From assembly GCA_963575745.1 (NCBI GenBank), contig CAUYUJ010011558.1, positions 1 to 64,000 of the forward strand: DNA of 64,000 bases, written 5' to 3'. Source of the DNA: Prorocentrum cordatum. Lineage: Eukaryota > Sar > Dinophyceae > Prorocentrales > Prorocentraceae. How positions within the stretch are numbered: the first letter of the stretch is position 1; each line of letters begins with the position of its first letter. The notes beneath the pieces were generated by a model, which worked only from the letters and a program-made list of their open reading frames with translations, was not told the DNA's origin and did no database searches. Both the position numbers and the translations under genes were made by a program. Positions 38,500 to 48,912 of the stretch are shown here, piece by piece.

Positions 38500-39215
38500 T
38501 CACACGTTGGGCCAATCAGATCCGAGTCGAGCTGATGGCGGGCAGTCGTAGACTCTCTGCCGCCTGTGTTCGTGCTGGCCTGGCCATGCGCTCTTTCGAG
38601 TGTGTCGACTCTGAGCTAGAGGACGCTATGCATCCAGAAGTCGCTCGGCTCCTGCTTGGGCTTGCCAGGCGAGAGCTGAAGTTTGTCTGGATTGGCCTGG
38701 TATGTGCGTCGTGGTCTCGGGCCAGACGAAACCCTCGCCCTGGTGGTTGGCCTGGCCCAATTCGTTCTTGTGATTGTATCTTGGGATTGCCCGACCTGTC
38801 GGATAATGATCAACGTAAGGTACAGCTGGGCAACCACCAGGCCGACTGGGCTGCTAGTCTTTTCATCCTGTCGGCTACCGCTGGGGCCCCCGTTATCATT
38901 GAGAACCCTCAGGGCTCCATGTTGTGGCTCCATCCTCGTTTTCAGAAGCTCATTGCCCAATATAATGTTGTGGATTGAGGCCGCTGTGCATTCAAATCTT
39001 GTTACCGTAAACGAACCCGTTTGCTGTGTGCTAACTGTGTGCTTGATCCCCTCAGCTCTGACAAGTGCCGCGGTCGTGGTGTGTGTTCGTTCACGGGCCA
39101 GCCTCATATGGAAATTACATGGAAAGATGACAGCGGCACGTTTCATTCAGAAAAGGCTTCCGCCTATCCCGTCAGGTTCTGTGAGAAAATGGCCCATCTT
39201 CTCTGTCTCCCGTAA
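38500..39215 (+). CDS. DIRS-like methyltransferase-like domain
   Basis: Frame reading RVELMAGSRRLSAACVRAGL (like motif I of cytosine-5 methyltransferases), WIGLVCASWSRARRNPRPGG (like the catalytic PC-S-FS motif IV, but with V before the Cys in place of P), and PVIIENPQGSMLWLHPR (like motif VI). A TGA lies in frame at 38976-38978. The same frame then continues with CANCVLDPLSSDKCRGRGVC and EITWKDDSGTFHSEKASAYP to a stop at 39213. The part after the TGA looks like the rest of the same domain, so the TGA is probably a mutation or is read through. Function is unknown; cytosine methylation or mere DNA binding are possible. Confidence 0.65.
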
Positions 39216-39321
39216 ATTCGTGATGTAAGACTGCCGCCTCAGGAGTGACTATATATCTTGTGTTTTTTGTAGTTACCCACCCTCCCTCCCGGTTCATATA
39301 TATATATATAGATATGGGCTT

Positions 39322-39700
39322 GGGGCTTGGAGGCGGCTGCTTGAGCAGCGCCGGTCATGATCGATAGCATGCTTTATCGTTCGTTGCCTTGTTACTGAGT
39401 TTGCTGGCGTCGGAAAATAGAGACACGGTTTAAACACATAGCCCTGCGTGCTGGATAATGTGTTCTTGAGTGTCTCCGTTCCGCTGCCGTTTTTGGGCCG
39501 AACCCCAAAACTTTCAGACGGCTGTCCCTCCCTGCCCTCCCTTGTCCAACCTCCTGCTGGCAAGCGGGCCCCTAGCTCGCAGGGGCTTGGAGGCGGCTGC
39601 GTGAGCAGCGCCGGTCATGATCGATAGCATGCTTTATCGTTCGTTGCCTTGTTACTGAGTCTGCTGGCATCCGAAAATAGAGACACGATGTAAACACATA
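39322..39700. repeat. 260-bp tandem duplication
   Basis: GGGGCTTGGAGGCGGCTGC followed by TGAGCAGCGCCGGTCATGAT and TAGCATGCTTTATCG starts at 39322 and again at 39582, with two full copies of the first 105 bases or so. The first copy contains the 85-bp repeat and the second does not. Confidence 0.9.
39441..39525 (+). repeat. 85-bp direct repeat, right copy
   Basis: Matches 15449-15533 over its full length with one mismatch (CCAAAAC against CCAGAAC). See the left copy. Confidence 0.9.
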
Positions 39701-39990
39701 AACATGTGTGTTCTTTTTGGCAACTGGGAAACGTAACGCACGAACGACAGTCACAGGGTTCGTGGCTTTTTTAGTTTTTCTGTGAGTGCAAAAGGTTTTG
39801 ACTGTTGTTTTTGTGTTTGTCGTATTTTCCTGGCGACCTTCCTCCCTCCTCTATCCTCCCTCCTCTCTCCTTCTCCTTTGAATGCAAGCGCAATGGGATT
39901 GCAATCCGAAATCAGTCGGATCTCCTCACCGCCCTCCCCCCTTCATTCTCTACCGGTAGGATTACAATCGACAGCAATGCGAACACAATG
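39700..39990. repeat. 440-460 bp satellite, right arm
   Basis: Contains GCAACTGGGAAACG, GACAGTCACAGGGTTCGT, GGATTGCAATCCGAA, CGGATCTCCTCACCGCCCTC and CTCTACCGGTAGG in the same order as 15000-15250. It is the continuation of the left satellite arm across the DIRS-like element. Confidence 0.85.
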
Positions 39991-40029
39991 ATATTCCATC
40001 AGGGGTTATCAATGTTTGTAGAACAAAAC

Positions 40030-40400
40030 ATGTGCTGGTTGTGATCGCACAACCGAAGGGTCCTACGTGGGGGTGCGCTTGCTTCCTGGTTGGCTGCCGG
40101 TCGCTTGGTGGAGGGGTGTATATCAATAGGGGAAAGTGATAAGCCCTTCTTCGAAGGAGAAGAACAGGTTGTGGAGGAGGGAATTCGGGTTCAGCTTCTC
40201 TGGCAAGTTTTGCCCCTCCCCCCCCCGTGCTCCGTATTTCCATGGCCGTGCTCCGACTGCACTGGGCCGCCAAGCTCCGCCCCGCGCGCGCCCGCCTCGC
40301 GCGTCTGCTCAGGCATGCGCGTGCCGCCATCCTGGGGTCTCGCTGGCACGGCGGCACCCCGTCCCCACGGGCGACCCCAGTTGACGCTAGCTATACCCAG
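40030..40400. repeat. Fragment of the 620-bp repeat plus unique sequence
   Basis: 40075-40140 resembles the end of the 620-bp units (GGTTGGCTGCCGGTCGCTTGG, GGGGTGTATATCAATAGGG). The rest (40140-40400) is GC-rich and not recognised. Confidence 0.65.
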
Positions 40401-40499
40401 GCCTCTGGCGATCTCGAGAAGTCCGAAGAGCCAACGCTAAAATCCTTCCCATACTGGAGTGCAATCAAGGACCTTATCATATTCGGGCCCTCCTGGAGG

Positions 40500-40690
40500 T
40501 CTGCTTTATGGCCTCTTGGGGGCCTTTTGCGCCGTCTTGGGGCCATCGTAGTCGTCTTGGGGGCCATCTTGGACCGTCGTGGAAACCATACACAACCATT
40601 TTGTCAGACTTGGAGGCCGTCTTGGCCGTCTTGGAGGCAACTTGCGGCTATTTTGAGAGGGGGCTGGGCAAGCGCCGGGGAGGGGGGGGG
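40500..40690. repeat. CTTGGGG-rich repeat family, locus 2
   Basis: Short stretch of CTTGGGGGCC and CTTGGAGGC words as at 11238-11750. TCCTGGAGGTCTGC and the G-run at 40680-40691 mark its ends. Confidence 0.75.
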
Positions 40691-40867
40691 TAAGGCTCCA
40701 TGGGGTGCCCCACCATTAATTTTGATGTAGGGATTTTGTTTTGGTTGGGACGGCCAAGTGCGCAGGTGCATGGTCAAACAAAGTGAACGAATGTTGGGCT
40801 CGATGCGTCAAGGGGATCTCTTTAGTGCTCTGCAAGAAACGAAAACAATGAAAACAGCAGGGGCCCG

Positions 40868-43800
40868 ACGCAAACACACACCACACACCACACGCCACAC
40901 ACCATACACCACACACTTCACACACACACACCGCACAGACAGACAGACAGGCAGACAGGCACGCAGGCAGACAGACGGACGGACGGACGGACGGACAGAC
41001 AAGCAGACCGACCAGCAGACAGACAAAGACGCAGACATACATACATATACATAGCACCACACACAACACACAGCACAGCACAGCACAGCACAGCACAGCA
41101 CAGCACAAAACAGCACATCACAGCACAGCACAACACAGCACAGTACAACACAGCACGTCACAACACAACACAGTACAACACAATACAACACAATATACGC
41201 AAACACAGGCACACACGTGGACACACACACAAACACAAACACAAACACAATCTCAAGCACATAGACACAAACACAGGCACAGACACAGACACAATACCGA
41301 CACAGACACAGGCACAGGCACAGACACAGGCACATGTACAGGCACACGCGCAGACACAGACACAGACACAGACGTAGACACAGACACAGAAACAGGCACA
41401 GACACAGACACAGACACAGGCACAGAAAAATATACAAACGCAGACACAGACACAGACACAGAACACAGGCACAGGCACAGGCACAGACGAAGACACTGAC
41501 ACAGACAGAAACAGGTACAGGCGCAGGCACAGGCACAGACACACACACACAGACACAGATACATACACAGTCACAGACACAAGTACAGGCAGTCACAGAC
41601 ACCGACACAGACACAGACACAGGCACAGGCACAGGCACATAAGCACAGACACAAACACAGGCACAGCCACAGGCACAGACACTGACACAGACGCAGACAC
41701 TGACACTGACACAGACTCAGACACAGGCATACACACAGGCACGGACACAGGCACAGGCACAGGCACAGACACAGGCACAGGCACAGACACAGACACAGGC
41801 ACAGTCACAGGCACATATACAGACGCATACACAGGCACGGACACAAACACAGACACAGACACAGGCACAGGCACAGGCACAGAAGCACACACAGACGCAG
41901 ACACGCAAGCACAGGCACAGACACATACACAGACACAGGCACAGACACAGACACAGACACAGACGCAGATACAGGCACAGACACAGACACAGACACAGAC
42001 ACAGACACAGGCACATGCACAGGCACACACGCAGACACAGACACAGGCACATACACAGACAGAGGCACTGACACTGACACAGACACAGCAACAGAAGCAG
42101 GCACATGTACAGGCACACACGCAGACACAGACACAGGCACATACACAGACAGAGGCACTGACACTGACACAGGCACAGGGACAGACACATATATAGACGC
42201 AGGTACTGACACTGACACAGGCACAGACACAGACACAGTCGCAGGCACAGGCACATGGACAGGCACAGGCGCAGTCACAGGCTCACATACAGACACAGAC
42301 ACAGACAAAGGCACAGGCACAGGCACAGACACAGACATAGAACCAAACGCAGATGCAGACACTGACACAGACACAGGCACAGGCACAGTCACAGACACAG
42401 ACACAGGCACAGGCACAGACACAGACAGACACGGACACATATACATACACAGACACATATACAGACGCAGACACAGACACAGACACTTGCACAGGCACAG
42501 GCACAGAAGCAGAAACAGACACAGACACGGGCACAGACACATGCACAGGCACGGGCATTGGCACAGGCACAGGCACAGACGCAGACACAGACACCGACAC
42601 ACACAGGCACAGGCACAGGCGCTGACACAGAACACAGACACAGGCACAGGCACAGACACAGGCGCATAATCAAACACAGACGCGACGCATGCACAGGCAC
42701 AGGCACAGACACAGGCGCAGGCACAGGCACAGACACAGACGCAGACACGCAATCACAGGCACAGACACAGACACCGACACAGACACAGACACAGGAACAG
42801 ACGCAGACACAGGCACAGACACAGACACAGGCACAGACACAGACACATGTACAGACACAGGCACAGGCACAGACACAGACACAGACATAGGCACAGACAC
42901 AGACACATATACAGACGCAGACGCTGACACTGCCACAGGCACAGACACAGACACAGGCACAGGCACAGTCACAGGCACAGACGCAGACACTGACACAGAA
43001 CACAGGCACAGGCACAGGAACAGGCACAGGCACAGAAGCAGACACAGGCACAGGCAGAGACACAGACACACAGGCACAGACACAAGCGCAGACACAGACA
43101 CAGGCATAGACACAGTCGCAGGCACAGACACAGACACAGACACAGACACAGAACACAGGCACAGGCACAGGAACAGGCACAGGCACAGGCACAGAAGCAG
43201 ACACAGGCACAGGCAGAGACACAGACACACAGGCACAGACACAGGCGCAGACACAGACACAGACATAGACACAGTCGCAGGCACAGGCACATATACACAC
43301 AGACACATATACATACACAGTCACAGACACAAGTACAGGCAGTCACAGACACCGACACAGACACAGACACAGGCACAGGCACAGAAGCACAGAAGCACAG
43401 ACACAAACACAGGCACAGCCACAGGCACAGACACAGACACAGACGCAGACGCTGACACTGACACAGACTCAGACAAAGGCATACACACAGGCACGGACAC
43501 AGACACAGACACAGACACAGACACAGACACAGGCACAGACACAGACACAGACATAGACACAGTCGCAGGCACAGACACAGACACAGAGACAGAAACAGAC
43601 GCAGACACAGACACAGACACAGAACACAGGCACAGGCACAGGAACAGGCACAGGCACAGGCACAGAAGCAGACACAGGCACAGGCAGAGACACAGACACA
43701 CAGGCACAGACACAGGCGCAGACGCAGACACAGACATAGACACAGTCGCAGGCACAGGCACAGACACAGACACAGAAACAGACGCAGACACAGACACAGA

Positions 43801-44062
43801 CACAGACACGGGCACAGACACAGACACAGACATAGACACAGTCGCAGGCACAGACACAGACACAGACATAGAAACAGACGCAGACACAGACACAGACACA
43901 GGCACAGGCACAGACACAGACACATATACAGACAGAGGCACAGGCACAGGCACAGAAGCTCAAGCAGACACAGACACAGACACAGGCACAGACATCGGTA
44001 CAGACACATATACAGACGCAGATACAGTCACCGACACAGACTCATTCACTCAGTCAGTCGCT
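40868..44062. repeat. CACAGR hexamer satellite, about 3.2 kb
   Basis: Starts with CACACA, CAGACAGA and CAGCACAG sub-blocks (40868-41200), then an array of CACAGA and CACAGG hexamers. Longer higher-order units repeat inside: a block of about 110-130 bases holding CAGGAACAGGCACAGG, AGAAGCAGACACAGG and GACATAGACACAGTCGCAGG recurs at about 43010, 43155 and 43630. It is open in most frames because the hexamers contain no stop, giving Thr/Asp/Gly or Cys/Val/Leu-rich false proteins. Confidence 0.95.
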
Positions 44063-44130
44063 CTACATAGATACATACATGCATACATACACAGCACGCA
44101 TGCATGCATACATACATACATACGTAGACA
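44060..44130. repeat. (CATA)n tail
   Basis: ACATACATGCATACATAC-type tetranucleotide run directly after the hexamer satellite. Confidence 0.85.
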
Positions 44131-44149
44131 CCAACCAATGCAAGCGCGG

Positions 44150-44949
44150 TGGCGCGGCCTCTACTTTCCAGATAACCAAACAACTCCTCCCCCGAGGGGC
44201 TGATATGGCGAAGTACCTGCTCCGTTTGGTTCAAGGCGCTGCGCTCCGACGCCACGAGATGACGTCGGAGGTCTTCCCCAGCGGCGCGCACAGTCGGGTT
44301 GCTCGAGGGGAGAGAGGGCAGCCTTCTGACAAGGCTTCTCAGAAGCCCCTTTGCCGCACTCCTGGAGGGTGTTTTTGCTACCCTCTGTGCCTTAGCGCGC
44401 AATCTGCCCCCGCTCCCCCCCAGAATGTGCCGCTCCCACCCCCCAGTGCGCCCCAAACACTGCCGCAGTCCGACCGGCACCACGCGTTGCGTTATGCCCT
44501 TTCCCGCCCCCCACCCCACTCCATAACGCCCGTTGTCGCCGCGAATGGGCAATTCTTTCTTGCCTGCTCAGGAGCCTTCTCAGAAGCCTCCGACCCCTCT
44601 TGACACCCACGCCGCTGCCTTTTAAGAGTAGAGTAGGCGCACACCTTACGAGACCTTGTTATGAGAGGTTCAGGGGCGTACTCGTCTTCCCGATTCGACC
44701 TTCTCGACGTGCCCCAGGAGGGCTTACTTGGAGCGCCAGCTGGCAGGCTGATGTCGTATCTTATATTCCTGCTGCAGGGCCTCCCCCCTCGCCACGCCCA
44801 CCTTCGGCGCGCCGCAACGTGGCGCTGGGACCACCCCCGACAAGACAGCCCAGGGGCCAGGAGTGCCGAAAAGCCCCCCGCTGTGGTCTGTCCACCGACG
44901 GCTGGAGGCCTGGGGCGGGCCACAGCACCACCCCCGCGCGGCCTCGGCG
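44150..44949. other. Unique sequence, no recognised gene
   Basis: Both strands have open frames of up to about 170 codons, but none resembles a known family. A CCTTCTCAGAAGCC-like palindromic word occurs at 44331-44345 and again at 44573-44587. Confidence 0.5.
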
Positions 44950-45585
44950 ATGGGGGCCCCCGGCCGACGTCGCGCGGGCGCGCGCGGGCTCCTGCTGCTT
45001 GCCCCCGCCGCGGCGCTGGCGGCGGTGTGGGCGGCCGCCGCCTTCGTGAAACCCGCCGCTGGACCGTCGGCCGCACGGCGGGGCCGCCCGTTCGAGGCGG
45101 GGGCCGCTCTCGCTGCTCCTCCCGCCCTCCTCTCGGGGGCGGCAAAGAGGGGGGTGATGACGAGGGGGTGTGGGCATCGTGGCGAGGGCCATGAGATCCC
45201 CCCAGATTTCATGGCGCCTCTTCTTGCTTCAATGCGTCCCCGGCCCCCCCCCCTGGGCCGCGCACGTGCCGCTGGCCAGGATTTGCGCCCCCCCCCCCCC
45301 CCCCCCCCCCCTGGACGCCCCCCTCTTGGACGCCCGCCGTCACTTATTTCTGCGGGGCTCGTGGCTGCTGGTCGAAAGTTCGCCCACATCGCCTGCGGGA
45401 GCCATGCACGGTGGCCGCACTATGTCCCCATGCCATTCCGAAGTTCGAGCTGGAGGTTTTCCTTTTCTGGAGGTTGTGTGAAGGTCCCCCCCCTGATAAG
45501 AAACTCACTTGCTGGGCTGATGCTGGATTTTTCCCGACCTGGCGGCCAGGCCCTGCAGTCGTTGCTTCTGGATCCTGGGCGTTAG
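44950..45585 (+). CDS. Possible plastid-targeting leader exon (hypothetical)
   Basis: ATG 44950 opens MGAPGRRRAGARGLLLLAPA, followed by an Ala-rich hydrophobic core, then AAFVKPAAG and an Arg/Ala/Ser-rich stretch. A signal peptide followed by an FVxP-type Phe motif and a basic, Ala-rich region is how peridinin-plastid presequences are built. About 70 residues look like a leader. Beyond that the frame runs through a poly-C tract (45289-45310) and does not resemble a mature enzyme, so an intron may start near 45140-45160. There is no recognised product, and by itself the leader could be chance in GC-rich DNA. Confidence 0.3.
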   Translation: MGAPGRRRAGARGLLLLAPAAALAAVWAAAAFVKPAAGPSAARRGRPFEAGAALAAPPALLSGAAKRGVMTRGCGHRGEGHEIPPDFMAPLLASMRPRPPPLGRARAAGQDLRPPPPPPPPGRPPLGRPPSLISAGLVAAGRKFAHIACGSHARWPHYVPMPFRSSSWRFSFSGGCVKVPPLIRNSLAGLMLDFSRPGGQALQSLLLDPGR

Positions 45586-46800
45586 CAGCGCGCTGGAAAA
45601 ATCCTCTGACAGGAGGGCGAGTTGAGACAGTGGTCGTTGGCCGTTCGTGGCCTTCGTCGCCGTGGCGGGACGCAGCTGTGAAAACTGGTGCGTTTGGGTT
45701 CCGTGAGGGGTCCCGGGGGCCGATTTTGAGTTGCCGTAAAGTTGTTTGATGTGAGCGCTAGGCTGTCTCAGTCCCCAGAGATGTGCGGGCTCCCTCTCTC
45801 TTGCCGTTGACTCTTGCTCCTGTTTTTTATTTTTCGTTCTCTCTCTCTCTCTCTGTCTCTTTCTACATCTCTCCCTCTCTCTCTCTCTCCCACTCTCCCT
45901 CTGGGGGCTCAAGCTGGGGGTCGGCCTCAGTCTGCCCGAGGCCGTCTACGTTCTGGAGGCCCACTCCGGAGGCCCACTGCTAGCAGTCATGGAGCTCCCG
46001 GAAGCCGGATGCCGGCGCTCCGGGTCGCCTGGCTGCTGGGCGGGGGGCACGCAGCCCCCGCCAGCCGCCGCTGCTGGGCGGATGGGGAACGACGGTCGCT
46101 GCGTGGCACCGGCTGCCGCCCGCCGCGCAGTGTTGCCGGCCACCCGTCTTCTTGCCGGGCTGGCGAGCGCGCCGCGCGGCGAGCTGCCTGCGATCGGGCT
46201 CGTGCTCGGCGGGCTCCCGCGGAGCTGCGCCTGGCGCCTGCCCAGCCCAGCCCCGCCAACGTTGGAGCGCAGTGCGGGTACTACTCGTTCGCTTGCGACG
46301 ACTCGGAGGTCCCCGCGGCCTTCGAAAGCGAGGGGCCTGGCGAGCTCGCGTCGCCGCCAACGGGGGAACCCCCGGTTGGCGAGCCGCACGAGCCGTCAGC
46401 CCCCCGAGAGGCGAGCAAATCAATCCCGCCCCGACTGTGCGTCCCCGGACATCTCCTGGATCGGTGGCTAGTGAAACTGGATTTTGAGTTGGGAGTCCCT
46501 GGGAAACCGAACCTGGTCTTGTAGAGCCAAGGGGGTAGGAAAGTGGGCCTTTGAGGCCGTCGAGACCCTCAGAGTCGCCGTCTCTACCCAGAGGGAAGCA
46601 GGATGGCCCAGCAAGGACGGCGGCTGGCTGCTTCCACCACAACCCGAGGGTCTACAAAGTAGGCAACCCGGGGGAAATCGACCATCTGGCGGCTGGCGTC
46701 GCCTCCTGGTGGTCATGGCGCTCGGAGCCAGAGCTGGCGCTGGTGCCAGGGCTGGCGCTGCCAGAGGTATGCAGCGACGTCCGCCCAGCGCCATTAGGAT
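45586..46800. other. Unique sequence with one CT-repeat patch
   Basis: TC-rich repeat at 45837-45900. Frames at 45814-46524 and on the minus strand are open but Ala/Arg/Pro-rich and unrecognised. NVGAQCGYYSFACDDSEVPA in the plus frame looks more protein-like than its surroundings, but I cannot name it. Confidence 0.45.
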
Positions 46801-46805
46801 GGGTC

Positions 46806-47000
46806 TACATCGGCGACGACGATAATGATGGTGATGACGAGGTGATGGTGGTGATGATGATGATGATGGTGATGCGGGTGAATCAGATCATTGTGATGCT
46901 GACTATGCTGCGGGTGAAGATGGTGATGGTGATGATGATGGTGGTGATGATGATGATGATGATGAAGATGATGATGATGTTGATGATTGTGCCGGTGACC
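46806..47000. repeat. (GAT)n tract
   Basis: Impure GAT/GGT trinucleotide array. Confidence 0.9.
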
Positions 47001-47460
47001 CGTGGGTCGATCAACGACGACAACCGTGCCGGCGACGACGACGTTAAGCCACAGCGACGACGACCGTTTCAGCCGAACAAGAGCGACAGTACGTTTGCTT
47101 CGCGAGCCTGTCCTCCGAAAGACCTTGCTCACGTCGCGTAGTTAGCTAAGTGGGCATCCATATGATCACGGCGATGTGCGGGATATTTCGTAAGGTTGGG
47201 ATAACCAATGCCGTTGTCTCACCCCCTGTGCACATTGAGTTGAGATGCTTGACGGTTCGTGTATCCCCACCTGCCCATTCAGACATGATCGGAGGCTTTT
47301 TTACGGCCTTTGGCGGGCTATCTTGAACCATGCTCGCCTAGAGGTTGTCGGAGGCTATCTTGAACCATATTCAGCTGACTTGGACCATCTTGAGTCTGCC
47401 TTGAGGCTTGTGGAGATCTGTCGGAGGCTATGCTCGACCTCTTGGGCTTCTATTTGGGGT
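47001..47460. other. Spacer with CTTGAACCAT repeats
   Basis: No gene recognised. GGCTATCTTGAACCAT occurs at about 47318 and 47358, related to the CTTGGGCCAT words of the CTTGGGG family. Confidence 0.5.
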
Positions 47461-47466
47461 GTGTTG

Positions 47467-47876
47467 GGGATGATGATGCTGATGATGATGGTGATGATGA
47501 CGATGATGCTGATGATGAGGATGGTGATGATGATGCTGTTGAAGATGAGGATGATGGTGATGATGATGGTAATGATGCCCTGGATGATGATGCTGCTGCT
47601 CATGATGATGATGCTGATGATGCTGATGCTGATGATGATGATGACGCTGATGCTGATGATGATGACGCTGATGCTGCTGCTGATGATGCTGATGATGATG
47701 ATGATGCTGATGCTGCTGCTGATGATGATGATGATGCTGATGCTACTGATGATGGTGATGATGATGATGCTGATGCTGATGCTGATGATGATGATGATGA
47801 TGTTGCTGATGATGATGCTGTTGTTGATGCTGATGCTGCTGCTGATGATGATGCTGCTGATGATGACGATGCTGAC

Positions 47877-47925
<49 letters not shown>

Positions 47926-48318
47926 CTGATGATGATGATGATGCTGATGATGATGATGATGATGATGATTATGCCGATGCTGGTCATGACGATGATGATG
48001 CTGCTGATGATGATGATGATGCTGACCATGATGATGCTGGTGATGCTGATGATGAGGATGTTGCTGATGATGCTGATGATGCTGATGACGTTGATGATGA
48101 TTATGCTGACGATGATCATGATGATGCTGATGATGATGAGGCTGCTGCTGCTGCTGATGATGATGCTGATGCTGATGCTCATGCTGATGTGGATGATGAT
48201 GATGCTGATGATGCTGATGATGACGATGATGATGATGATTCTGATGATGATGCTGATGATGCTGATGATGATGACGATGATGATGATCATGATGCTGATG
48301 ATGCCGATGCTGATGATG

Positions 48319-48350
<32 letters not shown>

Positions 48351-48411
48351 GCTGAGGATGATGATGATGATGATGATGATGAGGATGAGGATGAGGATGA
48401 GGATGATGATG

Positions 48412-48450
<39 letters not shown>

Positions 48451-48454
48451 TTCG

Positions 48455-48492
<38 letters not shown>

Positions 48493-48552
48493 GATATGAT
48501 GATGATGTGATGATGATCTTGCTGATGCTGATGCTGATGCTGCTGCTGGCTG
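47467..48552. repeat. (GAT/GCT)n tract, about 1.1 kb
   Basis: Long array of GATGATGCT-type codons. One frame reads poly-Asp with scattered Ala for over 340 codons; another reads Met/Leu; the minus strand reads Ile/Ser. GCT positions are irregular. I treat it as a microsatellite, but its preserved 3-base phase is noted as a finding. Confidence 0.9.
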
Positions 48553-48554
48553 AT

Positions 48555-48912
48555 GAGGGGATGGAGGAGGAGGAGGAGGAGGAGGAGGAGGAGGAGGCGG
48601 AGGCGGAAGCGGAGGCGGAGGGAGGAGGGAGGAGGTGGAGGAGGAGGAGGGGGAGGAGGAGGAGGAGGAGGAGGAGGGGGAGGAGGGGGGGGAGGGGGGG
48701 GAGGGAGGGGGATGGGGGAGAGGGAGGGGAGGAGGGGAGGAGGGGGAGGAGGGGGAGGAGGGGGAGGAGGGGGAGAGGAGGAGGAGGGAGGAGGAGAGGA
48801 GGAGGAGGCAGGAGGGAGGAGGGAGGAGGGAGGAGGAGGAGGGAGGAGGGAGGACGGAGGTGGAAGGTGGGAGGAGGGAGGCGGGAAGAGGGAGGAGGGA
48901 GGAGGGAGGTTT
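48555..48912. repeat. (GGA)n tract
   Basis: Polypurine array of GGA, GAGG and GGGA words following directly on the GAT/GCT tract. Confidence 0.95.

Larger units (their letters stand above)
15536..39230 (+). mobile_element. DIRS-like retroelement split by an 18-kb insertion
   Basis: Order of parts: a Cys-rich/membrane leader, gag-like ORF1, RT-RNase H ORF2, a decayed tyrosine recombinase, and a methyltransferase-like domain. Reverse transcriptase followed by a tyrosine recombinase defines DIRS-type elements, and the proteins look like dinoflagellate family members. Segment 17153-35132 is foreign, so the element itself is about 5.7 kb. Its ends are not precisely defined: I saw no clear inverted terminal repeats. 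Frame breaks at 35911 and about 37590, and an in-frame stop at 38976, indicate a damaged or misassembled copy. Confidence 0.75.

Noticed and set aside
42689-44203. 504-codon open frame rich in Thr/Asp/Gly
   Set aside because: It is the CACAGR satellite read in one frame; other frames and the other strand are equally open.
45289-45310. Poly-C tract inside the plastid-leader frame as coding poly-Pro
   Set aside because: A homopolymer in otherwise unrecognised sequence; the frame beyond about 45160 is not supported.
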